This document shows, piece by piece, positions 35,667 through 44,577 of a DNA stretch of 64,000 nt (within the stretch, counting starts at the first letter, position 1; each line of letters opens with the position of its first letter). Location of the stretch: the NCBI RefSeq assembly GCF_001050135.1, contig NZ_CP012040.1:5845001-5909000 (forward strand), in the 5' to 3' direction. The stretch comes from Cyclobacterium amurskyense (GTDB lineage: Bacteria > Bacteroidota > Bacteroidia > Cytophagales > Cyclobacteriaceae). Both the position numbers and the translations under genes were made by a program. Below the pieces are notes generated by a model. It was not told the DNA's origin. It saw nothing but the letters and a program-made list of their open reading frames with translations, and did no database searches.

Positions 35667-36824
35667 CTATTTAATTTTTTCCAAATTTTTCCAGACCTGA
35701 AACAATCCTCTGGGTACATGAAAACACCCTTTCCACTTCCCACCTTTTAAGGGCAATTGCACTTTGCCATAGCGGTCCAAGTAACCAAACCACTCAGGGG
35801 ACTCCGGATCTTTAAAATGTTTCCAAGTATAGTCATGTACTTTATTAAACCACTGAAGGCATTCATTATTGCCCGTGATGGCATATGCTTTCGATAAAAA
35901 CACTAGGGTTTCTAAATGAACCCACCATAACTTTTGGTTCCATTCTAATTTTTCAGAAGGGTGCCCACATATGTCCAGAAAATAATAAATACCCCCGTAA
36001 TCCTTATCCCAACCATATTCAAGTGTTTTCAAACCTGTATCAATGGCTTTTTGACACAAATCCTCATCATTATATTTTTGACTAAGGTCTAGCATAAACC
36101 ACATCGCTTCAATAGCATGTCCGGGACTCGTTAACCGCCCCTCAAAGGAATCAGAAAAGCTTCCATCAAGGTTCACATTTTCTAATATCAAACCTGAATC
36201 CTTTTGAAGAAACACCTCCATCACCTCACGAATAACAGCAGGAACCAAGGAAGACACCTTTTCATCATCCAGCAACGCACCCATCTCTAAGGTTAAATTA
36301 CTGAGGATCATAGGTAAAGCAAAGCTTTTTAAATTTCTCGTACCCGGAAAGGTTTTGCTATAAATCCCTTTGGGATTGTCCCTTCGTTCTAAAATATTAT
36401 CAAAGGTTTTTATAGCTAAAGTTGCGTACTCCTCATTAGGTTCAATTTTATTCAATGCTGCAAATGCCATGGCCGCAAAACAATCAGAAAAGATATTATA
36501 AGGCTGAACCAATGGCTTTCCTTTTTGATCTAATGAAAAATAAAAAGCGCCCTGTTCATCCCTTCCATGTTCAATTAAAAATGCTGCTCCGCTCTTTGCT
36601 ATTTTAAGCCATTCTTCATTGGGTTCTACCTGTTCATACAACATGGCAAACATCCAAATTTGCCTGGCTTGCAACCAAACAAATTTATCAGTATCGTACA
36701 CCTTCCCATATTGGTCCAAACAGGTAAAGTAACCTCCATTTACTTTATCAGGACTATTATTTTCCCAAAACGGAATTACTTGATCCAACAATTCCCCTTT
36801 GTATAATTCTAAATATTGCTTCAT
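35667..36824 (-). CDS. AGE family epimerase (N-acylglucosamine 2-epimerase / cellobiose 2-epimerase-like)
   Basis: 385 residues forming an (alpha/alpha)6 barrel. Landmarks: VWLQARQIWMFAMLYE (about 49-64), the GHAIEAMWFMLDL helix (about 236-248, conserved His), and KLWWVHLETLVFLSKAYA (about 304-321, conserved His). The terminal CFHVPRGLFQVWK stretch is typical of the N-acylglucosamine 2-epimerase branch, which interconverts GlcNAc and ManNAc. It sits 14 bp downstream of the sugar porter and 32 bp upstream of the FAD oxidoreductase, so one operon is likely. Confidence 0.88.
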   Translation of the reverse strand: MKQYLELYKGELLDQVIPFWENNSPDKVNGGYFTCLDQYGKVYDTDKFVWLQARQIWMFAMLYEQVEPNEEWLKIAKSGAAFLIEHGRDEQGAFYFSLDQKGKPLVQPYNIFSDCFAAMAFAALNKIEPNEEYATLAIKTFDNILERRDNPKGIYSKTFPGTRNLKSFALPMILSNLTLEMGALLDDEKVSSLVPAVIREVMEVFLQKDSGLILENVNLDGSFSDSFEGRLTSPGHAIEAMWFMLDLSQKYNDEDLCQKAIDTGLKTLEYGWDKDYGGIYYFLDICGHPSEKLEWNQKLWWVHLETLVFLSKAYAITGNNECLQWFNKVHDYTWKHFKDPESPEWFGYLDRYGKVQLPLKGGKWKGCFHVPRGLFQVWKNLEKIK

Positions 36825-36838
36825 TTCAATTTATTTGT

Positions 36839-38245
36839 TCAAGACTTATCACCCAACCAGTATTCTTCTATTTCCTCCAGACTCTTTCCAGCGGTCTCAG
36901 GTATTTTTTTCCATAGTATATACAAATAGGGAAAACACATCATTGTGAAAAACAAAAAAGTGCCTGATGGCCCTAAATTTTCTAAAAACCATGGAGTCAA
37001 TTGGCCTACTAAATACGTTCCTATCCAAAGCGAAAATCCTGCAATTGACATGGCCAAACCACGTATTTTAGTGGGATACATTTCGGATAGCAAGACAAAA
37101 ATTACCGCTGAAATAGAAATCGCTGTGAAAAAAATATATGCTAGAAAAAGGATCAATATGAAAATGGATGGCAAGTTGTAAATTTCACTTCCGTAAAAAT
37201 AAAAGCTGATCAATAGTAAGGAAAGAATCATCCCTGACACCCCAAAGTACACTAATTTTTTTCTCCCAACTTGGTCTATAATGAACAATGCCAAGATGGT
37301 GGTCAATACATTAACAACCCCTACCATCACCTGATAATAAAGCGCATCTCCCCCACTTAATCCCGCCTGTTCAAAAATACTTGGCCCATAGTATAACACA
37401 GCATTGACGCCCATAAACTGACCTAAAATAGCGATGGCCATCCCTAGCAAAACAGGCTTTAGAATTACAGGGTTTTTCAAAAGCTCCCAGCTGCTTTCTT
37501 TGGTTTGGTTAGCTTGTTTGAGTACTTCTTCTACCTTGTCTTTTCCTGCAACCGTAGAAGCGTATAGTCTTACAAACACCTTTTCGGCTTTGGTCGTTTG
37601 GTCATTTATTACAAGCCACCTTGGACTCTCAGGAATAAATAATAGAATTATAAAGAAAGAAAGAGCGGGTAGAATCTCCATGCCTAACATTGCTCTCCAA
37701 ACTTCTTCATGAAACACTTTAGCCAATAAAGTACCTTCTTGGAAAATGAGGGTTTCTGCCAAGCTCAACAACTCGTAGTTCGTTAAAAAGGCACCTAAAA
37801 ACCCAATAGTGATGGCCAATTGGTATAACGAGACCAAGCTACCTCTAATCGAGGAAGGCGCTACTTCTGAAATATACATCGGTGAAACAATCGAAACCAT
37901 CCCTATACCTGCCCCTCCAATGATTCTGTATAAGATCAATTCAGTAAAACTACTCGCTACGGCGCATCCCAAGGCTGAAATCGAAAATAAAACGGCAGAA
38001 AGAAGCATTACTTTTTTTCTACCATATTTATCAGAAAGACCACCAGCAAGGCTTACGCCTACAATAGACCCTAATAATGCGCAACCTACATACCATCCCT
38101 GGGCTATTACATCCAAGTTAAATTGTTTGCTAACCTGACTAATCGTCCCTGAAATCACTGCCGTGTCGTATCCAAATAAAAACCCTCCAATGGCAGCCAC
38201 AAGCGATAAGAATATTATATAGAGGTAAGAAGGGTTTATCTTCAT
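36839..38245 (-). CDS. MFS sugar porter family transporter
   Basis: 468 residues, 12 TM helices. Sugar porter signatures are present: FLFGYDTAVISGTI (about 22-35), GGLSDKYGRKKVMLL (about 68-82), the PESPRWL motif after helix 6 (about 204) and the C-terminal PETAGKSLEEIEEYW. An H+- or Na+-coupled monosaccharide importer. First gene of the porter-epimerase-FAD oxidoreductase cluster, suggesting uptake of an N-acylated or similar hexose. Confidence 0.93.
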   Translation of the reverse strand: MKINPSYLYIIFLSLVAAIGGFLFGYDTAVISGTISQVSKQFNLDVIAQGWYVGCALLGSIVGVSLAGGLSDKYGRKKVMLLSAVLFSISALGCAVASSFTELILYRIIGGAGIGMVSIVSPMYISEVAPSSIRGSLVSLYQLAITIGFLGAFLTNYELLSLAETLIFQEGTLLAKVFHEEVWRAMLGMEILPALSFFIILLFIPESPRWLVINDQTTKAEKVFVRLYASTVAGKDKVEEVLKQANQTKESSWELLKNPVILKPVLLGMAIAILGQFMGVNAVLYYGPSIFEQAGLSGGDALYYQVMVGVVNVLTTILALFIIDQVGRKKLVYFGVSGMILSLLLISFYFYGSEIYNLPSIFILILFLAYIFFTAISISAVIFVLLSEMYPTKIRGLAMSIAGFSLWIGTYLVGQLTPWFLENLGPSGTFLFFTMMCFPYLYILWKKIPETAGKSLEEIEEYWLGDKS

Positions 38246-38455
38246 AAAAAAGGTTGTTTATTTTCACTAAAAAAGGAGGGTTGTATCAATCTATCTGATC
38301 TTATAAAATACTGGTACCTAAAATAGTTGATTAAAGTTGAAATATACAACACTCTTTATATAAGCTGTAAAAACATAGAAATATCAGTCCATTGATTCTT
38401 TAAATTTAAACGAATTCCCGTCCACTTTACTCAGTGAGCTAAGGGTAGAATGAAT

Positions 38456-39559
38456 TTATTGATTTAACATTTCTGGTAATACCCAATTAAGCTCTTTGTC
38501 GTAATAAATTTTCCCATTTGAAATCCGCAAAGGAGAATCTACATTATTGTGGTACAATTGACCAGTACCTAAACCTTGAGGCATTTCACCTTTTAAAGTG
38601 GAAGTGAGCTGGGCGATAGCGTTAAGTCCAATATTACTTTCTAATGCTGAAGTCATCCACCAACCTGTATTTGTCAGTTGAGCGAGCTTAACCCATTCTC
38701 TGGTTGCTACTATTCCACCGAGTAAGGTTGGTTTTAATATTAAAAAATGTGGTTTGATGGACTCAAGAAGTTTCAATCTATTCTCCCTTCCATATACCCC
38801 AATCAGTTCTTCATCTAGAGCAATGGGGATAGGAGTTTCCTTGCATAACTTCCCCATCTCCTGCACCAAACCAGGCTGAATAGGTTGCTCAATGCTATGA
38901 ATACCAAAATCTGCTAGTCTATTCAGTTTCTCCAGAGCATTCTCAGGAGTGAAGGCCCCATTTGCATCCACACGAATCGTTATTTTTTCCTCAGAAAATC
39001 GAGACCGAATCTTTTCTAAAAGTTCACATTCCTGATCAAAGTTGATGGCTCCAATTTTCATTTTTATGCAATTGTAGCCTTGTTCCAGCTTTTGGTCTAT
39101 CTGCTTTTCCATAAAGCCCTTTTCTCCCATCCATACCAATCCATTTATGGGAAGGGCTGTACCTCTATTATAAAAATCACAGTCCAGTATTTTCCTTTCA
39201 CCACCTTTGGTAAGGTCCAAAATAGCTGTTTCAAGGGCAAACCGGATACTAGGAAAATCATTTAAATCCATGGCATTAAGCTTAGATAGAATTTCTTCTT
39301 GATTGGCTCGAAACGCTATTTTCTCCACCAATTTTAAAATCTTCAAGGCTTTTTCCAAAAAATCAGGCACATCATCTCTACTTAAGCCATTTAAAGGTCC
39401 AGCTTCCCCAATGCCAATAAGCCCAGGGAATTTGTCTGAAGAAACTTGTATAAAGTAGGTCAATTTTTCTCGCAATACCCCTCTACTGGTTCCTGCCTCG
39501 AACTTGAATTTCAGTGAATAGGCCTTAATTGAAGCTTTGATGCAAAACATTTGATCCAT
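38456..39559 (-). CDS. menC: o-Succinylbenzoate synthase MenC (enolase superfamily)
   Basis: 367 residues. The enolase-superfamily catalytic set is visible in order: KMKIG (Lys-x-Lys, about 164-168), RVDANGAF (Asp ligand, about 190-197), HSIEQPIQPG (Glu, about 214-223), ALDEELIG (Asp, about 243) and ILKPTLLGG (Lys, about 267). The MenC-like start ASIKAYSLKFKFEAGTSRG and the end favour MenC over dipeptide epimerase. It dehydrates SHCHC to o-succinylbenzoate in menaquinone synthesis. Other men genes are not in the window. The start could also be the next Met, three codons in. Confidence 0.88.
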   Translation of the reverse strand: MDQMFCIKASIKAYSLKFKFEAGTSRGVLREKLTYFIQVSSDKFPGLIGIGEAGPLNGLSRDDVPDFLEKALKILKLVEKIAFRANQEEILSKLNAMDLNDFPSIRFALETAILDLTKGGERKILDCDFYNRGTALPINGLVWMGEKGFMEKQIDQKLEQGYNCIKMKIGAINFDQECELLEKIRSRFSEEKITIRVDANGAFTPENALEKLNRLADFGIHSIEQPIQPGLVQEMGKLCKETPIPIALDEELIGVYGRENRLKLLESIKPHFLILKPTLLGGIVATREWVKLAQLTNTGWWMTSALESNIGLNAIAQLTSTLKGEMPQGLGTGQLYHNNVDSPLRISNGKIYYDKELNWVLPEMLNQ

Positions 39560-39689
39560 TTTTCTAATTAGTTACTTCCAAATATGGCCATTTTCTTCGG
39601 AAGCATAAATGCGCATAAGCAGAAATCAATCCTGAACTTAGAAATAATTCAAAAGTGAAACCTGTATCAAGAAGGATTGAATAATGACC

Positions 39690-39717
39690 TTGAATTGGTT
39701 TGAAACGGCTATATTTG
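39690..39717 (+). promoter_or_regulatory. Bacteroidota-type promoter of queA
   Basis: TTG at 39690-39692, 17-bp spacer, TATATTTG at 39710-39717, an exact -7 match. Transcription would start near 39724, which rules out a start at 39700 and supports the ATG at 39763. Confidence 0.5.
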
Positions 39718-39762
39718 TGTCGGATTTATAATAAATGTTCAATTTCGAGAATTATTAAATAT

Positions 39763-40986
39763 ATGTGCATTAAAAGTGCTCCAAAACTCCAGGATTATTT
39801 CTACGAGCTACCAGATGAATTTATTGCCAAATACCCTCTTGAGCATAGAGATAGTTCCAAGCTTTTGCATTACGAAAATGGTAGCATACTGCACAAACAA
39901 TTCACAAACATTGCAGAGTTAATTCCTGAAAGCAGTCATCTTGTCTTTAACAATACAAAGGTAATTCCTGCCAGACTTCACTTCCGAAAACCCACAGGGG
40001 CCAAAATTGAAATTTTCTTATTAAATCCACTTCTACCTTCTACGCTTATTCAGCAATCCATGGAAAGTAAAGGTCCACTAACATGGAAGTGTATGATAGG
40101 AAACCTGAAAAGGTGGAAAGAAAATGAACAACTCAGCTGTGAAATCGACCTTAATGAAACCACCTACAGCATACAAGCAAAACTAATCAATAGGGAAAAT
40201 AGAGAAGTTGAATTGAGTTGGAGTCCCGATGACATATCCTTTGCAGAACTAGTGGAAGCTAGCGGAGAGGTGCCACTTCCCCCATATTTAAACAGAGAGG
40301 CGGAAGAAGACGATAAATTGCGTTATCAAACAGTGTACTCCGATAAAGAGGGCGCAGTAGCGGCCCCAACTGCCGGTCTCCACTTTACAGACAAAACTTT
40401 TGAGGAATTAAAATCCAATGGAATCTCTGTAGAATACCTCACCTTGCATACTGGAGCGGGCACTTTTCAGCCCATCAAGCATAACAATGTCATTGAGCAC
40501 CCAATGCACAGTGAACAAATGGTGTTTTCAAAACAAAATATTCTTAATTTGATTAGTGCCAAAGGAAACATTATAGCTGTAGGAACTACTTCTATGCGTT
40601 CATTGGAAAGCCTGTATTGGTTTGGCGTTTATCTTATTAATGGCTATTCAGATACCTTTCGAATAGAAAAATTAGCTCCCTACCAAGAATACGCCAAGCT
40701 TCCAGGAAAAGTAGAAAGCCTTGAAGCCGTTCTACAATGGATGGAGAAAAACAATATGGGTCAATTGATTGGGACAACTGAGATATTTATTTTTCCCGGA
40801 TACCAATTTAAACTCTGTAATGGCCTAATAACCAATTTTCACCAACCTGGTTCTACATTAATTCTCCTTGTAGCAGCATTTACCCACGGAAACTGGAAAG
40901 AGATCTATAAAGAGGCAGTTAATAATAAATACAGATTCTTAAGTTACGGAGACAGCAGTCTCTTATGGAACAATAAATTAACTTAG
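39763..40986 (+). CDS. queA: S-adenosylmethionine:tRNA ribosyltransferase-isomerase QueA
   Basis: About 407 residues. Builds epoxyqueuosine on tRNA from preQ1-tRNA and SAM. Motifs: LQDYFYELPDEFIAKYPLEHRDSSKLL (about 9-35 split in two conserved blocks), VFNNTKVIPARL (about 62-73), GAVAAPTAGLHFT (about 197-209), LTLHTGAGTFQPI (about 226-238) and LITNFHQPGSTLILLVAAF (about 360-378). All are standard. The longer frame from 39700 lies upstream of the predicted transcript start and adds a non-homologous N-terminus. Confidence 0.94.
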   Translation: MCIKSAPKLQDYFYELPDEFIAKYPLEHRDSSKLLHYENGSILHKQFTNIAELIPESSHLVFNNTKVIPARLHFRKPTGAKIEIFLLNPLLPSTLIQQSMESKGPLTWKCMIGNLKRWKENEQLSCEIDLNETTYSIQAKLINRENREVELSWSPDDISFAELVEASGEVPLPPYLNREAEEDDKLRYQTVYSDKEGAVAAPTAGLHFTDKTFEELKSNGISVEYLTLHTGAGTFQPIKHNNVIEHPMHSEQMVFSKQNILNLISAKGNIIAVGTTSMRSLESLYWFGVYLINGYSDTFRIEKLAPYQEYAKLPGKVESLEAVLQWMEKNNMGQLIGTTEIFIFPGYQFKLCNGLITNFHQPGSTLILLVAAFTHGNWKEIYKEAVNNKYRFLSYGDSSLLWNNKLT

Positions 40987-41190
40987 GCTCAGGTGAATAA
41001 GAATAAATTAGCAGCTTTTATGGAAAAAATTTCAGTCAAACTTACACAGACAAGCTGTACTCCATAGTCCTTCTCTAATAAGTATTCTTCAGGTTCTTAT
41101 GCTTATCTTATTGGAAATTTGTCATTTACAACCTAATTTTCAACAGTAGCTTAACCACAAATTGAATTGTAGCCTTATAACACTCTATTA

Positions 41191-42072
41191 ATGGTTTCCT
41201 TCATCAAAACTAGCATTTTTCTTTCCCTCTTTATCGCATTTATCAGCAATGCCTATACGCAGGTTGATACTGTAAGGCATTACAGCCAAAGCCTTAACAA
41301 GGAAATGCCTTATGCAATCACTTTCCCTGATTCTTATAACAATAATAACGATGGATATCCTGTGGTTTATCTGCTACATGGTGCCGGAGGTGATTACAGC
41401 AATTGGCATAAGAGTGTAAAAAATTCAGGACTACTTTCCCAATTGGCCAATACTTATGAAGTACTTATAGTTACTCCAGAAGTTGGCCCTTATAGCTATT
41501 ACTATAATAGTCCATTAATGGATTCTGTACGCTACGAATCCTACATTACAAATGACCTAATAAAAGAAATAGATGGAAAGTATAGAACCATTGCTGACAA
41601 ATCTGGTAGAGCAATCACAGGACTTTCTATGGGAGGACATGGGGCGTTGATGTTAGGTGCAAAACATCCCGAGTTGTTTGCAGCAATAGGATCCATGAGC
41701 GGTGTTACCAATATTGATACTAGGCTTTGGGATGTAGATGAAAACAGAAGGTCGCAAAGGGTTAATCAGCAAAAGGAAATGTTAGGTGCTATTAATTATG
41801 ATGCGCCTTACAGTACCTATACCGCTGTAGGATTAATTGACAAAATGAAGGAAAAGGGTATCAAAATGATTATAGATTGTGGGACAGAGGATTTTCTAGT
41901 AAAGGTCAACAGGCAATTTCACAAGCTACTATTGGAGGCCGGAGTGGAACATGATTATATTGAAAGACCTGGAGCCCATAATTGGGAATATTGGACCAAT
42001 GCACTTCCCTATCATTTTCTTTTCTTTGATAACATTTTATCAAAAAAATTTGCTAAAAACTCTCTTAATTAA
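41191..42072 (+). CDS. Secreted esterase D / tributyrin esterase-like alpha/beta hydrolase
   Basis: 293 residues. N-terminal signal (SLFIAFISNAYTQ, to about 24). HGAGGDYSNWHK (about 63-74) forms the oxyanion region, GLSMGGHGALMLGAKHPELF (about 144-163) holds the nucleophile Ser, CGTEDFLV the Asp (about 232) and GAHNWEYW the His (about 268). Similar to secreted feruloyl/acetyl esterases of the esterase-D (PF00756) family. Its end overlaps the convergent flavoprotein gene by 33 bp. Confidence 0.88.
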   Translation: MVSFIKTSIFLSLFIAFISNAYTQVDTVRHYSQSLNKEMPYAITFPDSYNNNNDGYPVVYLLHGAGGDYSNWHKSVKNSGLLSQLANTYEVLIVTPEVGPYSYYYNSPLMDSVRYESYITNDLIKEIDGKYRTIADKSGRAITGLSMGGHGALMLGAKHPELFAAIGSMSGVTNIDTRLWDVDENRRSQRVNQQKEMLGAINYDAPYSTYTAVGLIDKMKEKGIKMIIDCGTEDFLVKVNRQFHKLLLEAGVEHDYIERPGAHNWEYWTNALPYHFLFFDNILSKKFAKNSLN

Positions 42073-43353
42073 TGAAGACCGGTGACTTTTTATGTTTTTT
42101 TTAAACTCTACATCAAAAGATTTTTTAATTAATGGGTAGACCTTAAAGGAATATACATTCCTCTCCATTCCCTCGTCGATCCGATCAATAAAATCATAGG
42201 CTTTACAATTTGATTGCAGCGCGTTTACAATAAAAGTTTTATTGAAACTAATGCCTAAACAAGCAATGCCTTTTATAGAAAAATCCATTTTTCTATAGTG
42301 CATTCTAAAAGAAATTCCTCCCTCCGGATGTTCCCAATAAAAATTTTGGGTATCAGCACCCCATTTAGTGGATATTTCCCCATAGGTTTGCCAAGAAAGT
42401 TCCTTAAAAACATACTGGTTAAATAAAACACCTTCTCGCTCACACTTGTTTTTTCGCTGATCCACAGAATAACCATCCAATGCTTCCCCTTTCTCATTGA
42501 TGTCAACGGCTGATTTTTCTCGGATTGAAACTACATCTGTACAATGTTTACTATTTTTTCTCACAACCCTAACAGGGTAAAACTCCTCTAACTTTAATCG
42601 AGTCAATAAAGGCATTTCACCATATTCCATTAAAGAGCTGTTTATAGGCTGTGCCAATTTATTGCTATTCTCTTTAATACATATTTGACTTAAACCATTC
42701 GGTAATTTTTCGGAAAACCTCTTTTCAAACTTTATCCCTATTCCTAAATTTTTAAAATATTTCCCAATTAGCCAGGCTTCCTCTTTGGGTATTTCGCCCA
42801 TTGCCAATCTAGACTTATCGCAATATATTGTAGGTTTTAGTCCATCATTCAAAAATTTTATTGCCAATGCCAGAGTAAGCAAATCATGGCCTTCTATGGC
42901 GATTTCTTTTTCTGTAACCTCCTCATTTTCAAAATTATTTGAAAGTTTAAAGAAAGAAGGATGGTTATAGTAATTGTTATTGGTAACAATTCTAATTTGA
43001 TCGAATTCATGAATAATTAACAAAAAATCATAAGAAGTGTAGCCGGTACTGTGATAGATTTTATTGTCTCTTGTGTTAATATCCTTTACACTTGAGGAGT
43101 TAAATCTAACCTTTATGTTGTCCACATGGTAATAGCTAGGATCTTCACATATGGATGTCAAAGTTTTACCTTTTAATGAAAAAAATGCATCCAATAAAAG
43201 GGGGGTAAAACCAGATTCCTCGAAAAAAGTAACATCTGACTGTTTAACCTTTTTTTGCCACCTAAGTATAAAATCTATCCCCGATAAACCCATTCCAACA
43301 ACAACCAGGTGTGGTGAATTTTCTTTGCTCTTTTGGAGTATTCTGTTTTTCAA
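42040..43353 (-). CDS. Divergent FAD/NAD(P)-binding protein of unknown function
   Basis: 437 residues. The N-terminus has a good dinucleotide-binding motif HLVVVGMGLSGIDFILRW (about 14-31) like NirB/NADH dehydrogenase-type flavoproteins. A second Rossmann-like region (about 155-220, ALAIKFLNDGLKPTIYCDKS) resembles the NADH domain of nitrite reductase large subunits, but the glycine motif is degenerate (EGHDLL), so NADH binding may be lost. The last 150 residues do not match a domain I recognise. No redox partner is adjacent. Cys residues are scattered, not clustered. Function unknown; overlaps the convergent esterase gene by 33 bp. Confidence 0.65.
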   Translation of the reverse strand: MKNRILQKSKENSPHLVVVGMGLSGIDFILRWQKKVKQSDVTFFEESGFTPLLLDAFFSLKGKTLTSICEDPSYYHVDNIKVRFNSSSVKDINTRDNKIYHSTGYTSYDFLLIIHEFDQIRIVTNNNYYNHPSFFKLSNNFENEEVTEKEIAIEGHDLLTLALAIKFLNDGLKPTIYCDKSRLAMGEIPKEEAWLIGKYFKNLGIGIKFEKRFSEKLPNGLSQICIKENSNKLAQPINSSLMEYGEMPLLTRLKLEEFYPVRVVRKNSKHCTDVVSIREKSAVDINEKGEALDGYSVDQRKNKCEREGVLFNQYVFKELSWQTYGEISTKWGADTQNFYWEHPEGGISFRMHYRKMDFSIKGIACLGISFNKTFIVNALQSNCKAYDFIDRIDEGMERNVYSFKVYPLIKKSFDVEFKKNIKSHRSSLIKRVFSKFF

Positions 43354-43881
43354 AATAAATGTATGAATTAAAAAATCTCTACTTTTAAAGAAATCTATAA
43401 AGCCAAAAATCAGGCCAGAATTTTAAATTCATACTCCACAATAAAATTGAAATCCTTCTATAAAGCAGGAATAACCCCTATCATACCTATTAATAATGTC
43501 GTTTTTTCTAAATACAGTTTAAAATCAAATTTTGCAATCGTCTCCCCCTCCCCCTCGATCTGAATTGTAACCACAAGATAAACAGGCTTCTTGAAAGTAA
43601 ATTTTCATGTAGTCGTATTACTAATTAAAAGCATTTTTTCATTTTTAGTATTTGCTTCTATTTATCCTGGAATAGTATGGCAAAAAAAAAATCTCTCAAT
43701 CAAATCAAATGGACAACCCCATTATTTTGTTTCAAAATTTGTGGCCCTTTAATCTGATGACTAACATTTAATAAAATAAATTTTTAGTATTCCACTAAGT
43801 AGCTTGTTTATTATATTGTAAAATGTCCTATATTTCAGAGATTTTAGTTTACATTAAATAGCCTAATTGACTTTTACCTAT
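43354..43881. other. AT-rich divergent intergenic region upstream of the outer-membrane cassette
   Basis: About 530 bases with no ORF worth naming. The only compositional outlier is a pyrimidine tract TCTCCCCCTCCCCCTC at 43541-43556. No exact TAnnTTTG box was found ahead of the 43882 start, so the cassette may depend on an alternative sigma factor (inference). Confidence 0.35.
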
Positions 43882-44577
43882 ATGCTCAAAATTCTATTTG
43901 TAGCGGTTGCTTTGATGGTTTCTTCTCAGCTAATGGCTCAAGAACATACTTGGAAGCAGTATGCGGAAAAGTACGAAGAGATCATAAAACACTTCCCAGA
44001 AATTAATACGGGCACCCATTATATTGAAGAAAACAGATCATTGGAGGGGCATCCCTTTTATTTATCCGCTAAAATTGAACTTGGCACTATAACTATTGGA
44101 GGCTTTAACTTTGAAGCTGTCCCTCTTCAATATGATATATGGGAAGATTGGGTCATTTCCTTTTCCTCAGTTTTTAACCAACGAATGATTTTAAATCATT
44201 TAAAAATAGACCGTTTTACATTGGTTGATGGCTCTACATTTGTTAAAAGGGAAAAGCCAAGTGGTTTTCTCTTTCATGGCAATGGGTTTTATCGTGAAAT
44301 TGTAAAAGGAGAAATAGGGCTTTATGCAAAATACCGGAAACAAAAGAAACAGGAATCTTCTACCATGGAACTTGTCAGGAGTTATGATGAGGTGGCCAGG
44401 TATTTTTTTGACCTAGAAGGAACCTTGGTTCCTATACCGAAAAAGAAAAATCTCTATGAGACCTTGGGACTTTCTAAAAAACTTGCGAAGCAAGAAATTA
44501 AAAGGTCAGGATTGAGATACAGGAAAAATAAAGAAGCTTATTTGCAAACTTTGGTAAACATGTCAAACCATGATTAA
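43882..44577 (+). CDS. Small secreted protein preceding an STN-type TonB receptor, unknown function
   Basis: About 231 residues from the ATG at 43882 (a TTG at 43867 adds five residues). Signal peptide LKILFVAVALMVSSQLMAQ, cleaved near residue 20. The body alternates strands and ends with a basic helical tail (KKLAKQEIKRSGLRYRKNKE). I recognise no catalytic motif or named domain. It overlaps the receptor gene by 8 bp, so it is co-translated with it and probably works with it in the periplasm. Confidence 0.75.
   Translation: MLKILFVAVALMVSSQLMAQEHTWKQYAEKYEEIIKHFPEINTGTHYIEENRSLEGHPFYLSAKIELGTITIGGFNFEAVPLQYDIWEDWVISFSSVFNQRMILNHLKIDRFTLVDGSTFVKREKPSGFLFHGNGFYREIVKGEIGLYAKYRKQKKQESSTMELVRSYDEVARYFFDLEGTLVPIPKKKNLYETLGLSKKLAKQEIKRSGLRYRKNKEAYLQTLVNMSNHD

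Noticed and set aside
33910..38245. Complete sialic acid catabolic operon
   Set aside because: No N-acetylneuraminate lyase or ManNAc kinase gene is present; only an AGE-type epimerase and porter are seen.
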